From Podila epigama (lineage: Eukaryota; Mortierellomycota; Mortierellomycetes; Mortierellales; Mortierellaceae): DNA of 13,751 bases. The stretch is taken from the NCBI GenBank assembly GCA_015679605.1, contig JAAAVE010000654.1, positions 1 to 13,751 on the forward strand, written 5' to 3'. Under the pieces are notes generated by a model. The model was not told where the DNA came from and searched no databases. It saw nothing but the letters and a program-made list of their open reading frames with translations. The position numbers and the translations under genes are program-made. The stretch's first letter is position 1, and every line of letters starts with the position of its first letter. Of the stretch, positions 1 to 7,601 are shown piece after piece.

Positions 1-78
1 TTTTTTTTCTTGAGCATCCTTGACAACAATGCTTCTACGATTCCCATGTAGTTCTTGGACCTGAACTTCAATGCGTAA

Positions 79-1216
79 CTGACCAAAAAGAAAGGACCCC
101 TTTTCATTCTCATCGTTCTCATTCCTGAAACAGTTCTCGGCTATGCTACAGAAGAACTGGCCCTGCGTCTTGGAGAGGTATTACACAATGCATCTTTTTT
201 CGCACGTTCATTCTCATGCTGACATTCAGACCTAGTTTAAACAGATCCACACCAGCTACAGTCAGCACTAACCACTCAATCCATGGTTCCAAACATCACA
301 TTCGGTGAACTAGAACTTGGGTGCTTTATTGAACGCATCGTTCGGAAACGCGGTCGAGCTCATCATGTCCATCATTGCGTTAGTAAAGGGAGAAATTGAA
401 GTCGTTAAGGCCTCAGTCCTTGGCTCTGTTCTATCCAACTTACTCCTTGTTCTCGGTTTCTGCTTTGTGTGCGGAGGCATCAAGTTCCAATCCCAGACAT
501 TCAACCAAACTGCAGCCCAGACTTCAGCCTCACTTTTGGCCTTGTCTTGCCTCTCCCTCCTCATCCCCGCTGCCTTCCATGCCACCGCCACCGTTGAGAA
601 CTTGGACGACATTCAGCATTTAAGCTACGGCACCTCCATCGTTCTTCTAGTTGTTTACGTGCTTTATCTCCTATTCCAGCTTAAAACCCATACACATCTC
701 TATTCTGGCAACTCGGATGAGGAGCAAGAGGAACCCCAGCTCCCTCTCTGGTTCGGCATCGTCTTATTGCTTGGAGTCACTGCTGTTGTTGCCATCTGTG
801 CCGAGTTCTTGGTCGACTCTATTGGGGGTCTTGCCGAGTCGTGGAGTCTCAGCCGTACCTTTATCGGACTCATCCTCTTGCCGATCGTCGGTAATGCGGC
901 TGAACACGTAACGGCTGTCACTGTGGCCATGAAGAACAAGATGGATCTGGCCATTGGTGTCGCCATTGGCTCATCGATGCAGATTGCCCTGTTTGTAACA
1001 CCTTTGCTGGTCATTATCGGATGGATCGCCAGCAAGCCCATGAGCCTGCTCTTCAACACTTTCGAGACCTGCATCATGTTTGTCTCTGTCCTCATTGTCA
1101 ACTACCTCATCCAGGACGGTGAATCCAACTGGCTGGAGGGTATCATGCTCCTCAGTACCTATCTCATTGTTGCCATCGCCGTCTTTTACTATCCAGAGGC
1201 CCATGGCTTGCATTGA
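79..1216 (+). CDS. Vacuolar Ca2+/H+ exchanger, CAX/VCX1 family (5'-incomplete)
   Basis: Cation/proton antiporter of the CaCA superfamily; family members move Ca2+ into the vacuole in exchange for H+. Two coding blocks are clear: up to 177, reading [19 protein letters not shown], then 314-1216. The 136-nt intron between them (178-313, GTATTA...CTAG, branch-like CTAAC at 268-272) is phase 0. Both family signature repeats are present: [10 protein letters not shown] at about 341-370 and [18 protein letters not shown] at about 887-940, each carrying the acidic residue of the ion site. An acidic cytosolic loop (DEEQEE, about 715-732) separates two hydrophobic halves with several membrane helices. 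The protein ends in a hydrophobic helix and YYPEAHGLH before TGA at 1214-1216. The N-terminal part lies mostly outside the window. The upstream boundary is unresolved: position 79 is only the first base after an in-frame TAA (76-78). Family assignment is secure; the individual gene name is not. Confidence 0.93.
178..313 (+). other. Intron in the CAX exchanger gene
   Basis: GT-AG intron of 136 nt. It begins GTATTACACA, holds CTAAC at 268-272 (about 41 nt before the acceptor) and ends ACTAG at 313. Joining 177 to 314 gives [12 protein letters not shown], which restores the conserved CAX stretch leading into GNAVELI. Confidence 0.85.
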
Positions 1217-1318
1217 TAGCTATGTAGTCAAGGCCATTTTTTAAAAGATTTATAGACACACACCCCTCGCTCTTATAATAATACATTTCTGCTTGTATCT
1301 TGAAAAAATGAAAAATCT
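1217..1318. other. Convergent 3' spacer between exchanger and thioesterase genes
   Basis: Only 102 nt separate the stop codons of two genes facing each other. It contains AT-rich possible polyadenylation elements (ATAATAATA at about 1275-1283). The two 3' UTRs probably overlap as antisense transcripts. No other feature seen. Confidence 0.6.
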
Positions 1319-2470
1319 TTATGGCTTTTCGCCAAGATCTACTTTCCACGTCAGAGTGAGCTTGACGACAGTTTCAAAGGATGCGTTTTTGATAAGGACA
1401 TGGGTGGTCATCTCTTTCATATCACGGTCCTTTATTGGCGAAACCAAGGAGCTGGCCGTCAACAAGCCCCGCGATACCTTGACATACTGAGAAGGAAAAT
1501 ATGATAAGAAAATAATGAGAACAATGTGTATGTTCAAATTCACAAGCACACTTTCAGATTGATCCGTTATCGCAGGAAAAAAAAAATCTCTTTCAGGTGT
1601 GTTACCTCCGCGTTGATGTTTGTCAAAATGGCTCTGTCCTTCTTTCCCAGTAAGGTAAACAGTGCAAGTGAGCCTAAAGAGTGATTGCGATGTATGTGTG
1701 TGTGGAACGCACAAGTTAATTCTTTCGACCATCTTCATAATAATGATAGCATAATGCACTATTTTGAATAAGTACCAACTGTCTCGCCAAATGTGACGAG
1801 TGCTCCAGCATGAACGCAGTGGAAAGGATTAGAAACTTCTTTTGTCTCCTAAGAACATGATATGCAGAGAAAGAAAGAGAAAGAGAAAGAAAAAGAGGAA
1901 GGTGTAAACAAATGGCTGGCCCATGATCAAGTCTTCAATGCCCTGTTAACTTGTCGTGTGATGTGATTTTGGCCTTGTGCAAATGCGCCTTCCTTATCCT
2001 GGTCTTTTTATTTTTTTTTTTACTGTTGTTGCTGTTGTTGTTGGTTTGCCTTTGGTAGGCGAAAATAGATGGACGCATTGCATCAACGCCCAAGCGTTGG
2101 TCCAGCAGGACTGTCCTCATTCCAGCTGACATGACATAGACAACAATCCTACGACACATATGCAAAAAAAAACAACATCTGTCTGCCTCATTGTTCGTTT
2201 TGCAGCACATACCCTTAGGACGCCACATGCTTTTCCTTTGCGAAGCTCAGTGATTCGAAAATTGAGGGAACGTGAATATGGGTTGGCGATGCCAACGAGG
2301 GTTGAAAAGATCCAGGCACGGGCGCGGATGGGCAAAAGACCGACGTTGTTGAGGATTTCCCATGTCTGGAGGGGATCTCGGATCGAGCCGATTTTTTTTG
2401 TAATGATACTGCTCACAACTGAAATAGAGTAGACTACGGCAGTTGCTGCGATAAGAACAAGATAATTCAT
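1319..2470 (-). CDS. DUF4442 / HotDog-fold thioesterase-like protein, four exons
   Basis: Read on the minus strand as exons 2470-2213, 1848-1776, 1673-1606 and 1486-1319, giving 567 nt and a 188-aa protein. Phases match at every junction (0, 1, 0). Residues 1-23 form a hydrophobic N-terminal anchor. The HotDog domain follows: ANPYSRSLNFRITELRKGK (about 62-80), the helix segment NPFHCVHAGALVTFGETVG (about 93-111), KKDRAILTNINAE, and the last strands VSRGLLTASS and TTHVLIKNAS...LTLTWKV. NPF-x-x-VHA-x-AL...GE is typical of DUF4442 and PaaI-like thioesterases, where the H/E region lies at the acyl-thioester site. Substrate unknown; membrane association is inferred from the N-terminal helix. The ATG at 2470 opens the hydrophobic segment. 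The length is close to what is usual for the family plus an anchor. No single exon is long enough to stand out, so the gene is easily missed. Confidence 0.88.
1487..1605 (-). other. Third intron of the thioesterase gene
   Basis: 119 nt, phase 0, donor GAG|GTAACA and acceptor CCTTCTCAG after a T-rich tract. Splicing joins NINAE to YVKVSRGLLTASS, the usual transition into the last HotDog strands. Confidence 0.85.
1674..1775 (-). other. Second intron of the thioesterase gene
   Basis: 102 nt, phase 1, donor G|GTACTT and acceptor CTTTAG. Splicing rebuilds a glycine codon (G|GC) in GETVG-SLALFTLL. Branch-like TTAAC lies in the middle. Confidence 0.82.
1849..2212 (-). other. Long first intron of the thioesterase gene
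   Basis: GT-AG intron of 364 nt, about three times longer than the others here. The donor is AGG|GTATGT. The acceptor TTCTTAG is preceded by a roughly 35-nt pure C/T tract (minus strand of about 1862-1902) and a branch-like TTAAC at about 1946-1950. Removing it joins GVLR to ETKEVSNPF, matching family spacing exactly. On the minus strand it contains consecutive short hairpins at about 2117-2080, including CAACGC-TTGG-GCGTTG. Confidence 0.8.
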
Positions 2471-3393
2471 ATGCGGGAAAAAAACGGATGTGTGTGTTTG
2501 AAGTGGTAGAACGGTATGAATGAGAAAAAAAGATGGGTAGGGCTGGCTGGTTTCTTTGGGTTTAGACCTATGGAAAATCGGAACATGAGATGCGCCGATA
2601 ATAAAAAATTCATGAGCCAGTGTAGCCAGGACGGGACTTGTATCTTGAGAGAGTACGTCGACAGCAGTACGTTATGTGGACAGGGCACTTTACCGAATGA
2701 GATGCAGGATGGTTAATGTAATTCTGTTTAATGTAGTAACTAGTCTGAAGTGAATGAGTGAATTTAGAGATGGACAGGAGAGAAATGCAAGAAAGAAGAG
2801 TGAATGTTGTGTGAATGAGAAGGATGGCGAGAAAGGTTGATTGAAAGACATGAAAGGTTTACTACCCCTGTGAAAAAGCTCTTCTTTTTTTTTTTTTTCC
2901 TTTTTGTGCTTTAGCCGAAAATGCTCTTTGACAAATAACATGGTCCACCAAGCACTGACAAGGTGAATGAGGTTGGTCATCGCAATCGGATTTTACAGAA
3001 ACGGGTAGAGCAAAATATCCATTATGTTTTTTTTTTTTTATCATTATTGTTTTGTCATTCATATCATATGCAGAGTGAAGAATATAAAGTCGCCTAGAGT
3101 GAGTTTGACCTTTGAACATGTGTATGTTTGTAGATCGTCTGGAATGAAAGTATTCGGCACAGACAGTTTGTGCATGTGTTTGAGCTTGTCAAGAAAACGT
3201 TGGCGTGTGCGTCATGTTATGAAGTGAAGGGGGGGAAGAGGGTCAATGCTTTTTTTTTTTTTTTTTTTTTTGCTTTTGGGTGTAAAATAATGTTAAATGT
3301 GTTGTGTGCGCGCGCTCCCTTTTCACCACGCTTCCATTGCCTTCTTTTGCTACTTTTGACGGAAAATGGCGCAAGGATGGTGAAAGTGCGACT
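2471..3393. other. Intergenic region (thioesterase promoter side, VTC1 3' side)
   Basis: 923 nt between two genes on the same strand. It holds the probable 5' leader of the thioesterase gene and the 3' flank of the VTC1-domain gene. Long T runs are at 2885-2898, 3027-3039 and 3250-3271. Short open frames here are low complexity and look non-coding. No RNA gene or mobile element recognised. Confidence 0.6.
3250..3271. repeat. Homopolymer T run (22 nt)
   Basis: Uninterrupted run of T, the longest of many in the spacers. It lies just beyond the 3' end of the minus-strand VTC1-domain gene. Length may be affected by sequencing slippage. Confidence 0.85.
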
Positions 3394-5531
3394 CTATTGA
3401 CTTTGTTGACTAAATCCTACATGGAAGAAACCCAATCCTCCACCAGCATTGACCGATTCGCCCTTCGTAACACTCACTAAGGTATCAATAAAAGTGGGAA
3501 CAAAAAACAGAGATGGTTTTGTTGGTGAGCCATGCAATTCTTTTTACAACATGCGGCAACACGTTCTTCTTTGAACCACAACTTACGGTAAAAGTTTAGA
3601 CAATAGGCAAAGAACAATGCCGTGCAAAACACGGTAGGGCCTACGCGGTCATAATAGCAGATTTCGTGCGGATTCATTGTCGATGCAGATGGCACTGTGG
3701 AAGATGGAGGTGCACCTTTGGCCTCCCTCTTGGCTTGTTTCCTTGCCAATGCACCTTGCAACCGCCGTGACAAGGACCTATCGCGGCGATGGAAACTCGT
3801 TGCAGCGTATCCCAGTGCACTCATGGCAACCAAAAGAACTAATACGCCAATGTAGAATGCTAGTGACCCTTTCGACCCAAAGTTGCATAGCGTCAACCCC
3901 AAAGTACCCAGCAAAATACCAAGTTTGATCCAGTGGATGAACAATCGTTCATTCGAGAACAAGGATTTGCGGTCAGCGTTTCCACCATCACCCCCGCCAT
4001 CCTTCTTTTTGCCCTTGCCCTTGGCCCCAAACTTTTTGGCTTTGGGCCGACTGATGTAAGCCTTGCCATCAGCGCCTATTGTGACAACGGTCTGTTTCTT
4101 AGGCTGAGGTGGCGCCAGAGCCGCCTCAGGCTCCAATGACTTGCCCTTCAAAGAACCATCAGAGGACGACGACGACAACACCCCTTGACCTTTTTTGAAG
4201 CCAAAGGATCCAAGCAGCGTTGTTGAGCTCGAGTTTGCCGTCATGGTGCCGGTCTGGGCCAAGAGCGTGATGATACTGTTGTTGGATGATTGGCCAAACT
4301 CGCTCTGAGGTGTGGTCGCCCCATCCCTGTTATAAAAGTTGCCACGCCTTACTCTATTACCACCCCGCGCCATACTAGCCTTCTTGTACAACCGTTGGAA
4401 CCCACTTGGTTCTTTCTTGGCTGGATACGGTGAGTCGGCTGGCGTAAAGTTGTCGAGCGAGATGTCGTCCATCGCCACTGAGATGTGAGACGATGAAGAA
4501 TTCACGTCCCAGTTTCCGAGTGTTGACGAGTGTCCCCAGGCATGGCTACTAGAACCGCTCTTGGACGACAGGAATCTGCTATTTTGGGATCCTAATGGGC
4601 TATTGCTCAGTGTCCTTGCAGCGCTTGCATGGTGACCTTGTACTTCATCCGAACCATGTAGTCGACCAAGGCTGGGCGAGGGAGTGAGATGGGACACGAC
4701 AGATGATGGCTGCTGTTGACCAGAGCTGGGCGCAGATGCATTCCACACAAATGGTCGGTTATCCGGACGTGGTGTCATAGGTGACCCAACTAGAGTGGAC
4801 GTGCTTGGCGAACCTGGCTCCAGCTCCAGGAATTGACTTGCTCCCAACCCGCTACCAGCCAGGCCATTGGATACCTGAATGCTTCTGGACGGAGGCGGTT
4901 GATATGTTGTAAACGATCCTGATGAACCAGAAGAATGAGGAATATTGGAAGACGTCTTGTCCGATTGTGGAGGCGGAACGGGCATTTGTAGTTTTGGAAC
5001 GTTGCTAGAGTTGAATGGGTACTGGTCAGAGGACGCTGTGTCTGTTTTCAGTGCCTCTGTGTTACTATAGGCCAGTAGTGAACCAGATGTGGATGATGTT
5101 GATGCAACGGTGGTTGAAAAGAATGAGGAAGAGAAGAGCGGGTCTTGAGTAGACGATGATGATGGCCAGATGAGGCTAGGATCAGATTCAAACGGATTCG
5201 TAGTGGTGCGTGTGCGTGTGCGTGTGGAGGAGGAGGGAATAGTGGAGGCGATAACAGGGTTGCTGTTGTGGTAACTGCTGCTGCTGTTGATGCTGCTGCT
5301 GTTGATGCTAATGCTGGAGTTGGAGGTTGTGGTGGTGATGGTTGTTCCAGGGTCGAGTCTGGATAAGAACGGGTTTGTGGACTGTCGCTGTCTGGAAGAT
5401 GAGGAATGAGAATGAGAAGGTGGCGATGGGGAGAAGGAGCGATGCTGATAAGGATGGCTCCCGTCACCATGGTCTCTCTCATTGTGGCTGTGACTATCGT
5501 AGTCTTGGTTGTATGAAAATCCTGTGTTCAT
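3394..5531 (-). CDS. Serine-rich protein with C-terminal VTC1/DUF202 membrane domain
   Basis: Two exons, 5531-3587 and 3476-3394, encode 675 aa. Residues 1 to about 520 are disordered and rich in Ser, Asn, Thr and Pro, with NPF tripeptides at 53-55 and 112-114 (EH-domain ligands in other proteins) and a basic block KKFGAKGKGKKKD shortly before the domain. From residue 524 comes the VTC1/DUF202 domain: FSNERLFIHWIKLGILLGTL (helix 1), helix 2 at about 557-578, a basic loop (HRRDRSLSRRLQGALARKQ), then YYDRVGPTVFCTALFFAYCL (helix 3). Yeast Vtc1 is essentially this domain alone and is part of the polyphosphate polymerase at the vacuole. No SPX or catalytic tunnel domain is present, so a scaffold or regulator is more likely than an enzyme. 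The start at 5531 is the first ATG of the long frame. The domain call is firm; the role is inferred. Confidence 0.88.
3477..3586 (-). other. Terminal intron of the VTC1-domain gene, fully open when retained
   Basis: 110 nt, phase 1, donor TACC|GTAAGT (near-perfect) and acceptor ACCTTAG. Splicing turns NFY-RKLW into NFY-LSVTKGESVNAGGG, closer to how VTC1 domains end, and the protein stops at TAG 3396-3394. Retention is also open: the first stop is the TAG inside the acceptor itself (3479-3477), giving a 684-aa form with a Cys-rich tail. Confidence 0.78.
5278..5307. repeat. Two tandem copies of a 15-bp unit coding for Ile-Asn-Ser-Ser-Ser
   Basis: Plus-strand unit CTGCTGCTGTTGATG occurs at 5278-5292 and 5293-5307, with further CTG triplets around it. 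On the minus strand it encodes the repeated INSSS of the disordered region at about residues 76-85. It suggests replication slippage inside coding DNA. Confidence 0.8.
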
Positions 5532-5576
5532 GGTGATTTTGTGAAGTTCTCCCGGTGTGTGAATGTGTATGTACGA

Positions 5577-5595
5577 ATGTATGTATGTATGTATG
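5577..5595. repeat. (ATGT)n microsatellite
   Basis: Nearly five perfect ATGT units in the presumed 5' leader of the VTC1-domain gene. Confidence 0.85.
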
Positions 5596-5623
5596 CTTTA
5601 ATGAAATGTATGTATGCCGTGGG

Positions 5624-5644
5624 TGGATGGATGGATGGATGGAT
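5624..5644. repeat. (TGGA)n microsatellite
   Basis: About five perfect TGGA units, 30 nt from the ATGT repeat, in the same leader region. Confidence 0.85.
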
Positions 5645-6070
5645 AAGGGAATCCAAGAAACGACTGCAAAAAAAAAAAAAAAATGTAGGAGATATGAGTG
5701 GAGGAGGATTAAGAAAGAAGACTCTTGGAATTGGATGGAGCTGGTTCCTGGGTTGTCTTTTTTTTTCCAATTATTCGCTGGTCCAAGAGTATGTAGCCTC
5801 TTGACGCGTGAGCATGTAAGTAAGCGAGTGAGCGAAAGAATGAATGAATGTTGCAAGTGGCAATGGTCTCCAAAGCTTTTTTTTTGTCAATCGTGCCACA
5901 GCCTTCACGCCCAGATGGAGAAGGGAAGACATGGATGAGTAGCAAACAAGGAGACAACAAGGATATGAAAGAAATTGAAGGAGAAGCACATGGACGGACA
6001 GGATGATGATGATGACCCGCAAGGAGAAAGGGAGGAGGAGGAGAAGGAAAGGGTGTGTGTGTGTCTGTGT

Positions 6071-6639
6071 CCATTTGGGGCCTCGAGAGCTTGTTTTACT
6101 ATTTTATTATTTTAAACAAAAGGGAATGTTTAGATAGATGTAGGAGGTTCGCCATTGGGATCCGTCCATCCGCGCGTCTCGTGCTGATGTGTGTTAAAAG
6201 AAGAAAAAATGCCTGAACGTTCCAAGATGTCTCCCCTCACCACTCCTTGATTCAATATATGGACAAAACCTCCTTTTCTGCAACACATGAAGCAATGAAA
6301 AAAAAAGACTATTTTCGGCGCAATCCTCAAGGTATCGCTGCGCTGCGTGCATACTCTACTTTGGCGGGGCGTTCTCAATTGATGTTAACCGTGAACGGTT
6401 GGATAGGTGCTGCAGCACCCAGTAACCAAAAAGGTAGGGGAGAATATGCAGGAGAAAAAGAAAAGAGGACCTGTGTATTTATAAAGAACAATATGGGACA
6501 AGGCACGCAACACTTGGTCTTCTACGAATCAGATCTGAGGTCACGTCTAATTTGAATGCTACGATATAATGATAGGGTGGGAGACACGAAAAAGAGAGAG
6601 AGATCCGAGGTTATCCAGCGACGCAGGCGTCGATTAGCG
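6071..6639. other. Spacer without a supported gene
   Basis: 569 nt between the VTC1-gene promoter and the end of the decayed gene. One plus-strand open frame (ATG 6259, stop about 6555, 98 aa) has no recognisable motif and AT-rich ends, so I do not call it a gene. Two inverted repeats (6387-6400 and 6406-6419) are the only structured signal. Confidence 0.5.
6387..6419. repeat. Two adjacent perfect inverted repeats
   Basis: AACCGT-GA-ACGGTT (6387-6400, 6-bp arms, 2-nt spacer) and the perfect 14-bp palindrome GGTGCTGCAGCACC (6406-6419), five bases apart. They could be protein-binding sites or a chance pair in non-coding DNA. Confidence 0.6.
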
Positions 6640-7292
6640 CTACTTAACCAGACGGTCATAGGAGTCTTCAGTCCATGTTGCACTTTTCCGTAACTGACGT
6701 GCTTCCTGTTGGATCGTTGGATTACATGTGAGGGATAGTGGGGAGATAGAGTACGTCGTAAGGTAGCGTTAAAGACCATATCTCCACTCGATGTCGTTGC
6801 ACCAAGAGTTCAATCACCGACCCAGCCACACTCACCTTCAAGAGAGTATCCAAGCATCGCTTCATCTGCACAAACGTCTTAACGCGGTCTTTGTCACAAC
6901 ACTGCTGAGTCGCATCCAGCTTCTTGACTTCTCCCACTAGGAGTGAGAGCTGAGGGTTCGTTTTTTCAGGGGCTTGATAAACCTCTCGATAAACGAATCC
7001 TCGTTATCCTGTGTCTAGACAATGTCGGCCCAAAGAACATTGCTAGAATAAAGGTTGCGAAACTTGCTTGAAATAGCGACGTGTCCGATAGCTCATACAG
7101 CTGTGCCAATGAGTACATTTCTCGCTTTGCGGCTTAAGGATCTTTGTGGATACATGCCTTCGCCATCCGCATAATAAATGCTTCATCTATTTGGACTGTA
7201 TCACGATTATAGTGGACGCGCTGGCTGTCCTGCAGATCCTTCACCAAGTCATGGTTTGAAAAAAAAGTTGAGAGAAAGGATCTCGTCGACAT
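6640..7292 (-). pseudogene. Degenerate coding remnant of unknown family
   Basis: The minus strand opens with ATG at 7292 and reads 52 coding-like residues (contains HDLVKDLQDSQRVHYNRD and DEAFIMRMAKACIHKDP) to TAA at 7136-7134. The same frame continues with AAKREMYSLAQLYELSDT. Coding character then moves to another frame (NEDSFIERFIKPLKK at about 7005-6961, behind an in-frame TAG at 7017-7015), then, after a shift of one base near an A6 run, to a third (LVGEVKKLDATQQ...MKRCLDTLLK, 6940-6836). A good intron follows (6835-6706, AAG|GTGAGT...CAACAG) with a final exon EARQLRKSATWTEDSYDRLVK and TAG at 6642-6640. I found no set of GT-AG introns that removes the stops and frame changes, so decay is the simplest reading; sequence errors are the alternative. 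The composition is hydrophilic and probably helical; I do not recognise the family. Confidence 0.55.
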
Positions 7293-7601
7293 TATGGTCT
7301 AGGAGAAATGACTGAATTGTTATATGGAATGGAGGTCAAGGAGACAAAGAGTTGTTTTTATTGATATCTTGGTCTTTTTATTGAATCTCGGTCTTTTTAT
7401 TGGTATCATGGTCAGCACAGTTCTGACGATCGTTATACTTAATGCCCATTCAGCACACTTTCTTGAGGGGCGTAAGCATCTCCTGGCGGCTAGGGGACTT
7501 CGAACAGACTAGATTTTGCCACCAAAAATATACTTGAGCAAAAAAAAAGCGACCACCTCCTTTTGATCAATTGGCATCACTCTCGTCGAACAAATCACGG
7601 C
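7293..7601. promoter_or_regulatory. Divergent spacer between the decayed gene and FANCI
   Basis: 309 nt separate the two opposing ATGs (7292 minus, 7602 plus), so any promoters are shared or overlap. It contains the tandem repeat at 7355-7413 and an AT-rich stretch. The open frame 7324-7512 is largely made by the repeat and is hydrophobic by composition; not called as a gene. Confidence 0.5.
7355..7413. repeat. Three tandem copies of a 19-20-bp unit
   Basis: Units are at 7355-7374 (TTTTTATTGATATCTTGGTC), 7375-7393 (one base shorter) and 7394-7413. All share TTTTTATTG at the start and GGTC at the end; the middle varies. They lie about 190 bp upstream of the FANCI start codon. Confidence 0.85.

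Larger units (their letters stand above)
5532..6070 (-). promoter_or_regulatory. CT-rich leader/promoter region of the VTC1-domain gene
   Basis: Upstream of the ATG at 5531 the minus strand is strongly pyrimidine-rich, as expected of a fungal promoter or 5' UTR. It includes a 16-nt homopolymer (A at 5668-5683 on plus) and microsatellites. No TATA box or transcription start can be fixed from sequence alone. Confidence 0.45.

Noticed and set aside
1935-2228. Minus-strand open frame inside the thioesterase first intron
   Set aside because: It crosses the donor, has poly-Asn/poly-Lys from simple repeats, and is not needed: joining 2213 to 1848 already gives exact family spacing.
5048-5482. 144-codon minus-strand frame overlapping the VTC1-domain gene
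   Set aside because: It is a shadow frame of the serine-rich repeat coding region (Pro/His/Ala-rich), with no independent support.
6247-6555. Plus-strand open frame of about 100 codons in the spacer
   Set aside because: No recognisable motif, no splice signals or neighbours suggesting a gene, and it spans the two palindromes. It could be a small gene but nothing supports it beyond being open.
6955-6970. Possible -1 ribosomal frameshift site at the A6C run
   Set aside because: The zero-frame codons are AAA AAA CGA, not the canonical X XXY YYZ placement, and other stops in the same remnant point to decay.
7324-7512. Hydrophobic 62-codon open frame upstream of FANCI
   Set aside because: Its hydrophobic stretch is produced by the T-rich tandem repeat, and it has no family resemblance.
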